Shown piece by piece: positions 40,002-49,060 of a DNA stretch of 56,357 nt (position 1 is the first letter of the stretch; each line of letters begins with the position of its first letter). Position numbers and translations under genes: made by a program. The notes under the pieces were generated by a model. That model was not told where the DNA came from. It saw only the letters and a program-made list of their open reading frames with translations, and made no database searches. Source of the DNA: a bacterium. GTDB lineage: Bacteria; Myxococcota_A; Polyangia; Nannocystales; Nannocystaceae. Location: the NCBI GenBank assembly GCA_024742475.1, contig JANSYI010000047.1, forward strand, positions 1 to 56,357, in the 5' to 3' direction.

Positions 40002-41678
40002 TCAGTTGCTCGGTTCGCGGCGGAAGCCAAACGCGTCATGGCTGGCCAGGTTGGTCATCATTTGCAGAAAGTCGTACTCCTCGGATTCGAAGTCCGAGAC
40101 GACGTGGTCGACGAGTTCGTGGTCGTCCTCGAGTGGACGCCCCAGGGCGAACTGGAGGTACTGCTCGGTCGCGCAACGCTCGAGCTCCCCCGACTCGACC
40201 AAGCGCGCAGCGAGCTCGCCCGGTCCGCTGAATGCCCCCACGCCTGGGAGTTCACCCACGCCCGAGATTTCGCAGTCGGGTTTGCCGTCGTCGGTCAGCC
40301 GGAAGCGCCCCGCGATGTCGTAGTTCTCCAGCCCCATGCCGATGGGGTCCATCAGGCTGTGGCACGAGGCGCAGCTGGCGAGCTCGTTGTGGATCGCGTA
40401 GCGCTCCTCTTTGCAGGCGTTCGGGTCGTCGGCGTTGCCCGGCGGGTTGTCGGCGTCGACCGTCGGGGGCGGCGCTGGGATCTCGTTGCAGCGCAGGCGC
40501 TCGGCGATGAAGATGCCGCGCTGGGTCGGGCTGGTGTCCGTGAACTTGGAGAACGCAGCCAACACCGAGCCGTGCGAGAGGATGCCGGCGCGGTCGGGGC
40601 CGTAGCTCACCCAGCCCTCACCTCCGGCTGGGGCCTCGAGCCCGTAGTGCTCGGCGAGCGCGGTGTCGACGTAGGTCTCGGACGCGGTGAACAGGGCCGT
40701 GTAGGCATCACGGTCGTCGAACACGACGCGATCGATGAGCGCGGTCGTCTCGGCGTTGAACGCCGCGATGAGCTCGGCGTCGTGGGGGATGGCGCGATAG
40801 CCCAGCCACATCGCGTGATAGCGATGCAGCTGTCCCATGGCCTTGTCGTCGGTGAGGATGCGTTCGATGACGTCGGCCCGCGTGTCGGCCTCGGTGAGCA
40901 ACCCAGCCTCGGCATCGGCGAGCAGCGCGTCATCGGGTGTGCTGCCCCACAGGAGGTAGGCCACCCGGGTGGCGATCTCGTAGTCGTTGAGCTTGAAGAC
41001 GTCGGGATCGGTGGTCGGCGTCCCGGCCTCGATGCGGTAGAGGAACTCCGGGTCCTGAATGAACGCCGTCACAGCCAAGGACACGGCCGTGTAGAAGTCG
41101 TTGTCGACGCCAGGGACGTCCTCGGTCGCGAACGGCAGGAACACGCCGTAGGTCGCGACCTCTTCGTCGCTCAGCGGCCGCCGCAGCGCGAGGCGTCCAA
41201 ACGATCGGATGAACTCGTCGAAGCATTGCGCGTCGTCATCGGAGACCGGGGTACAAGGCACGACGAGGTCGCGGCGTGTCGGGTCTTCGACCAAGCGGTT
41301 GGCGACGTCGATCGCGAGGACCTCCATCGACTCGATGAGCGCCCTGGAGGCGGTTTGCAACCGGTAGTCGTTGTCGTACGGAGCGAACTCGTCCTCGGCC
41401 AGGTAGAGCCGGGCAGGGCGAGAGTCGTCGCCGACGAGGTCGCGCAGCGTGTTGTCGAGCTCGCTTTGGCTGAGTCGACGCGACACGCCCTCGGGCACGA
41501 GGTTCACCTCTGCGGGTGGGTCCGCGGGACCGCCGCTGTCGTCGTCACCCGCGGTCGGACCACCGGACCCGTCCTCGCCGGCGGTCCCGCTGTCGGTGTC
41601 GCCCCCGGCCATCGTGGTGCCGTCGTAGCAGCCTGCGGCCGTCAGGCTCACACACAAGAGTAGATGTCTGCGGTTCAC
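40002..41678 (-). CDS. DUF1592/DUF1588 cytochrome c-like lipoprotein (558 aa)
   Basis: A lipoprotein signal (VNRRHLLLCVSLTAAGC) with an Asp/Gly/Ser linker. Then the domain set DUF1587-DUF1592-DUF1588-DUF1585: RRLSQSELDNTLRDLVGDD, FIQDPEFLYRIE, ATRVAYLLWGSTPDDALL, GYRAIPHD, SPTQRGIFIAERLRCNEIPAPPP and CASCHSLMDPIGMGLENYD (c-type haem motif CxxCH). The periplasmic redox partner of the DUF1552 protein encoded next. GTG 41678 is preceded by a strong GGAGGG site at 41686-41691. Confidence 0.9.
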   Translation of the reverse strand: MNRRHLLLCVSLTAAGCYDGTTMAGGDTDSGTAGEDGSGGPTAGDDDSGGPADPPAEVNLVPEGVSRRLSQSELDNTLRDLVGDDSRPARLYLAEDEFAPYDNDYRLQTASRALIESMEVLAIDVANRLVEDPTRRDLVVPCTPVSDDDAQCFDEFIRSFGRLALRRPLSDEEVATYGVFLPFATEDVPGVDNDFYTAVSLAVTAFIQDPEFLYRIEAGTPTTDPDVFKLNDYEIATRVAYLLWGSTPDDALLADAEAGLLTEADTRADVIERILTDDKAMGQLHRYHAMWLGYRAIPHDAELIAAFNAETTALIDRVVFDDRDAYTALFTASETYVDTALAEHYGLEAPAGGEGWVSYGPDRAGILSHGSVLAAFSKFTDTSPTQRGIFIAERLRCNEIPAPPPTVDADNPPGNADDPNACKEERYAIHNELASCASCHSLMDPIGMGLENYDIAGRFRLTDDGKPDCEISGVGELPGVGAFSGPGELAARLVESGELERCATEQYLQFALGRPLEDDHELVDHVVSDFESEEYDFLQMMTNLASHDAFGFRREPSN

Positions 41679-41685
41679 GGCGTGT

Positions 41686-41691
41686 CCCTCC
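41686..41691 (-). promoter_or_regulatory. Shine-Dalgarno deciding the start of the DUF1592 gene
   Basis: GGAGGG on the minus strand, seven bases before GTG 41678. It rules in favour of this start over ATG 41702, which lies upstream of the site. Confidence 0.6.
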
Positions 41692-41817
41692 CCTCCATGC
41701 ACGGTAGGAGAGGCCGACGCCGAGCGGCATCGGCAAAACTTCCGATATTTCCGGCTCGGGGACGATCACGCCCCAAATTCGGCAGTTCTTCCGATACCGA
41801 GACGGCCGATCACCCGC

Positions 41818-41823
41818 TAGCGT
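41818..41823 (+). promoter_or_regulatory. -10 box of a leaderless promoter for the second DUF1592 gene
   Basis: TAGCGT, eight bases before ATG 41832. Confidence 0.5.
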
Positions 41824-41831
41824 GGTCAACG

Positions 41832-43583
41832 ATGGCGCGGGGAGTCAGAACCGCGCCCTGGTGGGTGGCAGCGCTGCTGCTTCCGCTGGGGTGCTACACG
41901 GGAGCCGAGTCCGCAGTGCAGGACACCGACTCGGCAGACACGGCTGCCGAGGCAGGCGACGGCGACTCGAGCGGAGGTGCGACGACGGACGGCGACGGGA
42001 CCGACGGCGACGGCGGCGTTCCAGCCGGATGTGAAGCCGACGACGTCCCGTCCTCGGCCCTGGTTCGCACGAACCGCGATGGCATCGTCAACGCCATCCG
42101 CGACGTCTTCGGGGACGAGGTGGTCGACGATCTGGGCCCCGTGCTCGAGGCGATTCCTGCCCTGCACGTCGGCGAGTTCAGCACCGAGCTCGCGCCGCCC
42201 AGCTACGCCGAGGTCTCCGCCCAGGTCAACGCCGCGTTCACGGTCGCAAGCCACCTGACGCGCAACGATGAGGCCCTTGCCGCGCTCTCACAGTGTCTGC
42301 CCAGCGTCCCTGCGGGCGCCGACGCCACGACCGAGCCGTGCTTGACCGCCCTCATCGACGACTATGGTGGACGCATGCTCCGGCGTCCCCTGACCGACGC
42401 GGACAGGTCACGCTTCGCCGACGACTACGCGATCGGAGCGGCCCACAGCAACGCCGAAGGCGTCGCCACCCTCCTGACCGCGATGCTCATCGACCCCGAC
42501 TTCCTCTACGACCGAATCGTGGGCGAGGGCAACGGGGACATCGTCGAACTGACCCCGCACGAGACGGCCGCCCGCCTCGCGCGGGTCCTGTGGAACTCGG
42601 TCCCCGACGAGGCACTCGTGCAGGCGGCAGACGAGGGTCTCGACGACGCGACACTGCGCGCCGAGGCCGAGCGGATGCTGGAGGACCCACGCGCCCGCAC
42701 GGCCTTGCAGGGCTTCTTCTTCGATTGGATGGAGCTCGAAGCCGTCCCCTTCGCCTCCCAAGACGCCGTGCCAGACGTGGACGCACGCGATGCGCTCAAG
42801 GAGGCCATGGCCGCGTCGATCATGGAGTTCGCCAGCGCGACGGTCCTGGACGGAGACGGCACCTACGCCGACCTCCTCGTGGACCGAACCGCCTACGTCA
42901 ACGACGAGAACCTCGCCTCGATCTACGGCATTGCTCCCTCAGCAGGCCCATCCGAGCTCCCCGCGGACAGGGCGGGGCTGTTGACCCGCGCCGGCTTCAT
43001 CGCGACCCAGGAGATTCCGGGTACGAACGCCGGACATCTGATCAAGCGGGGCGCCAGGTTGTCCACCTTCATCTGCCGCCCGCTTCCGCTGCCGGACGCG
43101 GACAGCTTCCCGCAGGAAGACCCGGCCGAACCCGGCGAGAACCCGACACAGGGCATCCGCGAGCGCTTCGCCGAGGCGACCGCCGAAGCCACGTGCGCAG
43201 CCTGCCACGTTCAGCTCGACGGCCTCGGGGCACCGCTAGGCCACTTCGGCAGCCTCGGCGAGTGGATCGATGACGAGACGGTCGGTGCCATCGCGCTTCC
43301 GATCGACACCGCGTCCGAGGTCCTCATCGACGGACAGCCCGTTGCGATCGACGACGCGGTCACGCTCTCGGAGGCCCTCGCCTTCAGCGAAGAGGGTCCG
43401 CGATGCCTCGCGGAGAACATGGCCCGAAACATGTTGGGCCGCGAGCTGACCGACGACGACGCGTGTCTGGTCGAGGAGTTCGCTCGCGCGCTCACGGGGG
43501 AGGACGGAGCCCCCGCGTCGGTACGCGACGCCCTGCTCGACTTCGTCGTCTCCGAACGCTTCCGCCGAGTGAGGACGCCATGA
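41832..43583 (+). CDS. second DUF1592/DUF1588-type cytochrome c-like lipoprotein (583 aa)
   Basis: The signal MARGVRTAPWWVAALLLPLGC is followed by an Asp/Gly/Ser/Thr linker. The N-terminal half is weaker than in the family (SALVRTNRDGIVNAIRDVFGDEVVDD), but LLTAMLIDPDFLYDRIV, ETAARLARVLWNSVPDEALV, RAGLLTRAGFIATQEIPG and CAACHVQLDGLGAPLGHF (CxxCH) are clear. A divergent paralogue of the 40002-41678 gene, with 153 bases between the two starts. It couples by ATGA to the DUF1552 gene that follows. Confidence 0.87.
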   Translation: MARGVRTAPWWVAALLLPLGCYTGAESAVQDTDSADTAAEAGDGDSSGGATTDGDGTDGDGGVPAGCEADDVPSSALVRTNRDGIVNAIRDVFGDEVVDDLGPVLEAIPALHVGEFSTELAPPSYAEVSAQVNAAFTVASHLTRNDEALAALSQCLPSVPAGADATTEPCLTALIDDYGGRMLRRPLTDADRSRFADDYAIGAAHSNAEGVATLLTAMLIDPDFLYDRIVGEGNGDIVELTPHETAARLARVLWNSVPDEALVQAADEGLDDATLRAEAERMLEDPRARTALQGFFFDWMELEAVPFASQDAVPDVDARDALKEAMAASIMEFASATVLDGDGTYADLLVDRTAYVNDENLASIYGIAPSAGPSELPADRAGLLTRAGFIATQEIPGTNAGHLIKRGARLSTFICRPLPLPDADSFPQEDPAEPGENPTQGIRERFAEATAEATCAACHVQLDGLGAPLGHFGSLGEWIDDETVGAIALPIDTASEVLIDGQPVAIDDAVTLSEALAFSEEGPRCLAENMARNMLGRELTDDDACLVEEFARALTGEDGAPASVRDALLDFVVSERFRRVRTP

Positions 43584-45070
43584 ACACGCCGAAACGACTG
43601 GGTCGTCGAAACTTCCTGATGGGCGCGAGCGGTGCCGTGCTGGCCATTCCCGCGCTGCACTCGCTCCTTCCATCCGCCGCCCGAGCCAACATCGGCGACG
43701 GCGTCCGACGCAACTTCATCTCGTGGCGGATCACCAACGGCATGTTCGGCCATGATTGGTTCCCCACCGACGCTGCAGCCAGCGGCCTGAGCGTCGTCGA
43801 GCCCAACGTTCGCGAGATGCCGCTATCCGACATCGCCGGGCCGATCTCGACGCTGCTCGACACGCGGTTCGACGACTTTCGCGACCGAATGAACCTGCTG
43901 CGGCACATCGACCGCCTCGACACCGCCGACCACAACCGCAGAACGGGGCTGTTCGGGTGGGGCAACGTGGACGGGATCGACGTCGCCTCCCTGCCTCCCT
44001 CCATCGACAACCTCATCGCCGAGCACGCGTTCGACATCCCGTCGATCCCGCTCAACCTCGGCGTGCGCTGGTCCTCGACCGCCGCGTCGTGCTCCGTGAC
44101 GACGACGTCCGCGGGCGAGGTCGTCGAACAGCCCGGGCTCCACCCCGCACAGGCGTTTCAAGCCCTCTTCGCCGAGTTCGACATCGACGACGTTGCGGCA
44201 GCGCGCCGTCGCGAGCAGAAGCGGCTCCTCGTGGACCGAGCCCTCGAGCACTACACCAGCGTGCGCAACCATCCGCGGCTGTCGGCCGCCGACCGCGACA
44301 CGCTCGATGAACACGTCGAGCACATGTACACGCTCGAGCACCAGCTCTCGCTCGCCGCCGCGGACTGCTCCCCGCCCGACGACCCCGAAGGCATCGCCAA
44401 CTCACCCGAGGGCGTCGACGCGCGCGCCCAAGCGGCGGTCGACATCGCGATCGCGGCGCTACGCTGCGAGATGACCCAGGTCGTCAACATCTACCTCGAC
44501 CCCGACGTGTTGTTCACCGATGAGCTTCACGGCGTCGCGGGTGGACACCACGGCGCGTCCCACAACGGCGATCCGGCATCCGTCCAGAGCATTCAGAACG
44601 CGCACCGCTGGCACATGCACTACCTGACGGACTTCCTCACCAAGCTAGACGCGGGCCAGGACATCGTCAACGGCGGCACCATCCTCGACAACTCGCTGGT
44701 CCTCGTGAACAACGAGATCGGCAACCAGAACGGCCAGAGCGGCACGCAGCCTGGCGACGTCGACCTCAACCACGGCGCCCTCGACAACCAGGTGCTGCTC
44801 ATCGGCTCGGCGGGAGGGCGGCTGCGCACGGGCAACTACCTCGACTACCGGACCGACTTCACCCGCAACCGGTGGTCGCAGTACATCGGCACCAGCTACA
44901 ACTGGGTCCTGGTGACCTGCATGCTCGCGATGGGTCTCGAACCGGAGACCTGGGAAGTCGACGGCGAACCTGGCTACGGCGACATGCGTGGGCATCAGTA
45001 CAACATGACGCCGCTGGATCAGGTCGTCGTCGGCGACCTGCGAAGCTACTTGCCTCGACTGCAGGCCTAG
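43580..45070 (+). CDS. second DUF1552 secreted protein (496 aa)
   Basis: Starts MNTPKRLGRRNFLMGASGAV, a Tat-type signal (RRNFL). The DUF1552 domain contains NFISWRITNGMFGHDWFP, MNLLRHIDRLDTADHNRRT, DEHVEHMYTLEHQLSLAA, HGVAGGHHGASHNGDP, NSLVLVNNEIGNQNGQ and GDVDLNHGALDNQVLLIG. The order and His/Asn-rich segments fit metal-dependent family members. It starts four bases before the previous stop (ATGA). With its partner it forms a second copy of the cytochrome/DUF1552 pair, more divergent in sequence from the first. Confidence 0.88.
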   Translation: MNTPKRLGRRNFLMGASGAVLAIPALHSLLPSAARANIGDGVRRNFISWRITNGMFGHDWFPTDAAASGLSVVEPNVREMPLSDIAGPISTLLDTRFDDFRDRMNLLRHIDRLDTADHNRRTGLFGWGNVDGIDVASLPPSIDNLIAEHAFDIPSIPLNLGVRWSSTAASCSVTTTSAGEVVEQPGLHPAQAFQALFAEFDIDDVAAARRREQKRLLVDRALEHYTSVRNHPRLSAADRDTLDEHVEHMYTLEHQLSLAAADCSPPDDPEGIANSPEGVDARAQAAVDIAIAALRCEMTQVVNIYLDPDVLFTDELHGVAGGHHGASHNGDPASVQSIQNAHRWHMHYLTDFLTKLDAGQDIVNGGTILDNSLVLVNNEIGNQNGQSGTQPGDVDLNHGALDNQVLLIGSAGGRLRTGNYLDYRTDFTRNRWSQYIGTSYNWVLVTCMLAMGLEPETWEVDGEPGYGDMRGHQYNMTPLDQVVVGDLRSYLPRLQA

Positions 45071-45075
45071 AATGC

Positions 45076-46497
45076 CTACCGCGCCGTCACGAGCACCTGG
45101 CCCATGTTCATGTTGTCGGGGCCGAACATGACGACCAAGTTCGGGCCCTCCTGTTGCAGAGGGCACGTGATGCGCTCGCCGCCCTTTCCGACCTCGCAGC
45201 GGGTCGAGGGCGCGTCCCAGGAGTCGCCTGCGTAGGACTGGGCGTGCACGTGGAGTCCGTTGGGGTTCTTCAGGGAGAGCGAGACGCTGCGCCCCTGCAC
45301 GGTGATGGCGGACCGGTCCGGAGAGACGAGCTCGAAGCCGTAGCTGAAGAACGAGGGTTCGAGGTCGGGACGGCGCAGGAAGTCGCCCATCGACAGCGGC
45401 TCGTCGCGTAGCTGCCACTTGGGGTCGTCGGGGAAGTGGTCGTAGAGGAAGACGTCCGGCGGCGTCATCAGGTAGCGCGTGCCGAAGCGCTTGTTGAACG
45501 CCTCGCCGACCGAGCCCGCATCCCAGGTCGCGTCGAGCAGGTACCATTTGCCGTCGATCTTCGCCGCGTTCCAGGCGTGGCCCAGGTCGCTGCCACCGCG
45601 CGTCTTGCCGACGACGACCACCACCTCGAGGCCCGCCGCATCGCCGATCGCCTTGACGAGCTGCGAGTACCCGGCACAGACCGCGACGCCGGTGTCGAGC
45701 ACGGTCTGGGCGTCCTGCGGAGGGAAGGTCATCGTTCGGAGCGCCCGAACGTCGTAGGCGGTCCGGTCGGCGACGAAGTCGTGCACGGCCTTGAGCCGCC
45801 GAATCGGGTCGACTTCGTGCTCGGCGAAGTAGCGCCCGACGGCCTCGGGCGTCTTCTGCTGGTCCGCGGGAATGGCCCGAACGAGCGGATGCACCTGCGG
45901 TTCGAACGGCCAGGCGTCGTTGCGAAACACGTCCTGGGGATCGTCGATGTCGTCGGAAGAGGGCTTGCGCGAGAAGTCGCCCCAATCGGTGACGTCGACG
46001 TCTTCACCCGTAGCCTCGGGGTCGATGAGCTCCTCGTAGGCGTTGGGGTGCGTGAGCTCGTGCAGCCACTGCATCCGGTCGGCAGCGGCGTGAAGCGTGT
46101 CGCGAGCCCACGGCGACTCCTGGCCCTCGAGCATCCAGTCGCCGTGCTCGGACAGCGCGGTGAAGACCGTGGACGGGTAGAGGCCGAGCAGGCCGCCGAC
46201 GAACACCAGGTTGATCGCCAGGGTGCGGAGGACCATCCGGTCGAAGAGGGTGAGGATGGCGGGCTTGGTGCGGCCACGACGACGCCACCGACCGATGCCC
46301 TCCCACAGCAGCGGAAGCACGGGAAAGCAAAGCGCTCCCGCAGCGATCGGCAGCCAAACCGGCCCGTCGAGCGCCTTGGCGAGCGAAGAGCCGATCCAGA
46401 CCCCGAGCAGCGGCGTCGCCACCGCGAACAACGCGAAGCCGAGCTTGGCCGTCCCGGCCACGAGTACCCATCCCAGGCTGCGCTTCGACTCCGACAC
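45076..46497 (-). CDS. membrane protein with transglutaminase-like domain (473 aa)
   Basis: Three N-terminal membrane helices (SLGWVLVAGTAKLGFALFAV; PIAAGALCFPVLPLLWEGIG; MVLRTLAINLVFVGGLLGLYPS). The transglutaminase-core domain then has GVAVCAGYSQLVKAIGDAAGLEV (nucleophile Cys), GGSDLGHAWNAAKIDGKWYLLDATWD (His and Asp), and a C-terminal beta part with LSLKNPNGLHVHAQSY. The catalytic triad is complete, so it may be a peptidase or cross-linking enzyme at the envelope. GTG 46497 is the start; TATGCT lies 12 bases upstream. The frame remains open to 46671, where it is not coding-like. Confidence 0.87.
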   Translation of the reverse strand: MSESKRSLGWVLVAGTAKLGFALFAVATPLLGVWIGSSLAKALDGPVWLPIAAGALCFPVLPLLWEGIGRWRRRGRTKPAILTLFDRMVLRTLAINLVFVGGLLGLYPSTVFTALSEHGDWMLEGQESPWARDTLHAAADRMQWLHELTHPNAYEELIDPEATGEDVDVTDWGDFSRKPSSDDIDDPQDVFRNDAWPFEPQVHPLVRAIPADQQKTPEAVGRYFAEHEVDPIRRLKAVHDFVADRTAYDVRALRTMTFPPQDAQTVLDTGVAVCAGYSQLVKAIGDAAGLEVVVVVGKTRGGSDLGHAWNAAKIDGKWYLLDATWDAGSVGEAFNKRFGTRYLMTPPDVFLYDHFPDDPKWQLRDEPLSMGDFLRRPDLEPSFFSYGFELVSPDRSAITVQGRSVSLSLKNPNGLHVHAQSYAGDSWDAPSTRCEVGKGGERITCPLQQEGPNLVVMFGPDNMNMGQVLVTAR

Positions 46498-46560
46498 GGC
46501 TGCCCGACCAGCATAGCCTTCGGAGTATTCCCTCGCCGAAGGCAATGGCCTCAGAGGCGG

Positions 46561-46566
46561 TACGAT
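46561..46566 (+). promoter_or_regulatory. -10 box of a leaderless promoter for the 46575 gene
   Basis: TACGAT, eight bases before GTG 46575. It lies inside the coding region of the longer alternative (ATG 46545), arguing for 46575. Confidence 0.5.
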
Positions 46567-46574
46567 GGGGACGA

Positions 46575-47231
46575 GTGGTCCACCCTCACCACGCTGCGCT
46601 GCTTCGAGACGGGCGCTGCCCAGCCTGCGCCGAGGCGCTCTCGGCCAGGGCGCTCTTCGGCCGCGGGGCATGCGGGGCGTGCGGCGTAGACCCCAGCGCC
46701 TACGGCACCACGGAGGCAGCGACGCAGTTCGAGCAGCGAGCCCAACGCACGGTCTGGGGCGTGGCGGGACTGGCCGCTCTCGCGCAGGTCCTCGTGGGGT
46801 GGATCCCGCTCGCGGACGTGCTCGTCGCCCTCGGAGTCGCGACGTGGCTGCGGTTCGCGATCCTCAACCCCGCGGCTTCGATGATGTCGCCGGGTCGACG
46901 CATCGTGACTCGCGGCACCGCGCGGGTCCTCGTCGGGGCCATGCTCGCGGCCTTGCTCGTGGTCTCGCAGCTGCTCACGTTCTTGGGTCCGCTCTCGCTG
47001 CCGCTCGAGGCGGTGCTCGGCGCCATGGAGGTCGCCCTCGGAGCCAGCCTCGTCACGCGATACACCGCCGCCCAGCTGCAGCGCGAGGCCGCGGGCAAGC
47101 CGGTCGAGCCCTCGGAGATCGGCCTGCTGGTGGGGCTCGTCGCCGTGATGCTCGGTGCAGCGTTCGCAGCTGCGTACGCCGCAGTCTCGGTGCTCTCGGC
47201 GATCCAGACGTTCTTCGGAGGGATGCCATGA
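46575..47231 (+). CDS. membrane protein with N-terminal zinc ribbon (218 aa)
   Basis: The N-terminus has CPAC at residues about 14-17 and CGAC at 33-36, a zinc-ribbon-like Cys4 site. Four to five membrane helices follow (VAGLAALAQVLVGWIPLADVLVALG, TARVLVGAMLAALLVVSQLLTFLG, IGLLVGLVAVMLGAAFAAAYAAVSVL). I use GTG 46575 because TACGAT ends eight bases before it. ATG 46545 adds 10 residues. Coupled by ATGA to a DUF4126 gene. Unrecognised family; perhaps a membrane protein with a metal or nucleic-acid sensing head. Confidence 0.68.
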   Translation: MVHPHHAALLRDGRCPACAEALSARALFGRGACGACGVDPSAYGTTEAATQFEQRAQRTVWGVAGLAALAQVLVGWIPLADVLVALGVATWLRFAILNPAASMMSPGRRIVTRGTARVLVGAMLAALLVVSQLLTFLGPLSLPLEAVLGAMEVALGASLVTRYTAAQLQREAAGKPVEPSEIGLLVGLVAVMLGAAFAAAYAAVSVLSAIQTFFGGMP

Positions 47232-47890
47232 GCTTGGCGCTGCTCGGGCAGCTCGTCGGGGTGGCTGCGGCCTCGGGAACCCGAGCGACGCTGACGCTCC
47301 TGACGGTGGCACTCGTCGCGCGCCTGGGCGCCTACACCTTGCCCGCGGGCCTCTCGTTCCTCAGCAGCAACATCGGGCTGTCGATGTTGGTCGCGCTGGC
47401 GGTGCTCGACGAGCTCGTGGACCGCGACCCGGAACTTCAAGAGCTGCTCGCGCTGGCCAACGTCGGCATCCGCGGAGCCGCAGGAGCGATCGGCGCTTGG
47501 GGCATCGACGGCATGATGGACGGCGCGATGCCCGAGTCCGCGACGTGGCTCCTGGGGGCGAGCATCGCGATCGGCGTGCATCTGGTCCGCGTACGGGCAC
47601 TCGCGTACGTGCCCGAGGGGACCGCCGGGTTCGGCCCGCGCACGTGGGTTGCATGGCTGGAGGCCGGCGGCGTGTTCGGGCTGCTCGCCGCGGTGTTCTT
47701 GGCCCCGCTGCTCGCGCTGGGCTTCGCCGTCGCAGCGACCGTCCTGGGCGCCGCCGTCCTGCTCGCGGCGCGCCGCGTGGAGCGAGCCAGACACCGTCGC
47801 GCGTGCCCCCATTGCGCCGCGTGGATCCGAAAGGAAGCGTCCCTCTGCCCGAAGTGTCGGAACGCCGTGCCGATCGAGCGCGCGCGATGA
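47228..47890 (+). CDS. DUF4126 membrane protein with C-terminal zinc ribbon (220 aa)
   Basis: Residues 1-175 match DUF4126: LALLGQLVGVAAASGTRATLTLL, FLSSNIGLSMLVALAVLDELVDRDPE, ANVGIRGAAGAIG, then two further helices. The tail is a Cys4 zinc ribbon (CPHCAAWIRKEASLCPKC). DUF4126 proteins normally end after the last helix, so the ribbon is extra. The preceding gene carries a similar ribbon at its other end, suggesting that the two proteins work together. Function unknown. Confidence 0.83.
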   Translation: MSLALLGQLVGVAAASGTRATLTLLTVALVARLGAYTLPAGLSFLSSNIGLSMLVALAVLDELVDRDPELQELLALANVGIRGAAGAIGAWGIDGMMDGAMPESATWLLGASIAIGVHLVRVRALAYVPEGTAGFGPRTWVAWLEAGGVFGLLAAVFLAPLLALGFAVAATVLGAAVLLAARRVERARHRRACPHCAAWIRKEASLCPKCRNAVPIERAR

Positions 47891-47978
47891 GACTGGCCCG
47901 CGTTTACTCTCGCCTTACCGTTCGTACGAGGAGCGCTGACGCACGTCGGGTCGAAGCGGCGCTACTCAAAGAACACCC

Positions 47979-48944
47979 ATGCAACGAACAACCCTCTTCA
48001 TCGCGGCCCTGTGTCTGTCCGCCTGTGACGGCGACGCGGAGAGCGAAGATCTCGACGCCCGCGCTGGCGCCCTCGAGCTCAACGCCTCCGACGACTTCGA
48101 CGACTTCGACGACTTCGACGCCTCCGACGACCAGCACGGTCAGCGCCACCACGGCAAGCGTCGGCACCACGATCCCTCCGCCAAGCTGTGTGAGGCCGTG
48201 GCGTGTACCGACGCGCAGCGCGAGCAAGTGCAGGCCGCCTTCACCCCGCCTCGACACGACCGGCCAGAACGTGCCGACATGTCCGAGGCCAATCGCGTGC
48301 TCTCCGAGGCGTTCGCCAGCGACGGCTTCGACCGAGCAGACCTCGACACCTGGGCATCGGCGGCGCCGCCCCGCCCCGACCGCGCCGCGCATCACCTCGA
48401 GGTCATGTCCGAACTCCACACGATCTTCAGCGCCGAGCAGCGACAGCTCGTCGCGGCGCAGATTCTGGACGGCCAACTGTTCGGCCGAAAGGGCAAGCGC
48501 CACCACGGCGGCGAAGAAGGCCGCGACGCCTCGAGGGTGACCGAGCACTTCTGCCGTCCACTCGATTGCAGCGACGAGCAAGCGACCGAACTCGCCGAGA
48601 TCTTCGCGGACCACCCCGATCGGGATGCGACGCGAGCCGCACTGGCGGCCGCGTTCGAAGCCGAGACCTTCGATGCCGAAGCCGTCGCGAAGGTCTCGGA
48701 GACCTCCCAGTCGAAGGACGACGCCATCGTCGAGCTCCACGGTGTCTTGACCGCCGAGCAACGCGCCCAGGTCGCCGAGCGCATCGCCGAAGGCGGGCCG
48801 CGTGCGATCATGGGCAAGAAGCGAGGGCATCACGGCAAGCGTGGACGCCACGGCAAACGCGGCCGTCACGGCGATCGCCCGTGCGATGGGAAGCGCGGAC
48901 ACGACGAAGGCCCCGAGCGCGACGAAGGCCCCGAGTTCGGGTAG
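47979..48944 (+). CDS. Spy/CpxP-like LTxxQ lipoprotein with His-rich tail (321 aa)
   Basis: The signal ends at the lipobox LSAC. An Asp/Phe tract (DDFDDFDDFDASDD) and a His/Arg/Lys patch follow. Then two tandem Spy/CpxP-like modules, each with an AEQR-containing LTxxQ-type motif (FSAEQRQLVAAQILDG; LTAEQRAQVAERIAEG), and finally a tail of HGKRGRHG-type repeats ending acidic. Spy and CpxP are periplasmic chaperones or stress sensors. Two modules plus metal-binding His runs at both ends are unusual. It stands alone between two unrelated genes. Confidence 0.8.
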   Translation: MQRTTLFIAALCLSACDGDAESEDLDARAGALELNASDDFDDFDDFDASDDQHGQRHHGKRRHHDPSAKLCEAVACTDAQREQVQAAFTPPRHDRPERADMSEANRVLSEAFASDGFDRADLDTWASAAPPRPDRAAHHLEVMSELHTIFSAEQRQLVAAQILDGQLFGRKGKRHHGGEEGRDASRVTEHFCRPLDCSDEQATELAEIFADHPDRDATRAALAAAFEAETFDAEAVAKVSETSQSKDDAIVELHGVLTAEQRAQVAERIAEGGPRAIMGKKRGHHGKRGRHGKRGRHGDRPCDGKRGHDEGPERDEGPEFG

Positions 48945-49060
48945 CCCTCACGGCCTCAGTGTGGTGAGTCAGCCCGTGGCCTCAGCACGGGTCTGGCGGC
49001 CGGCTGACCGGGCAACGAGAAAAGAGGGAACGTGCAGGCCTCGACGGCAACTACCGGGTC

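Noticed and set aside
39858..41663. 601-residue plus frame
   Set aside because: Antisense to the DUF1592 gene, whose domains and haem motif are clear; the plus frame has a Val/Gly/Arg-rich shadow composition.
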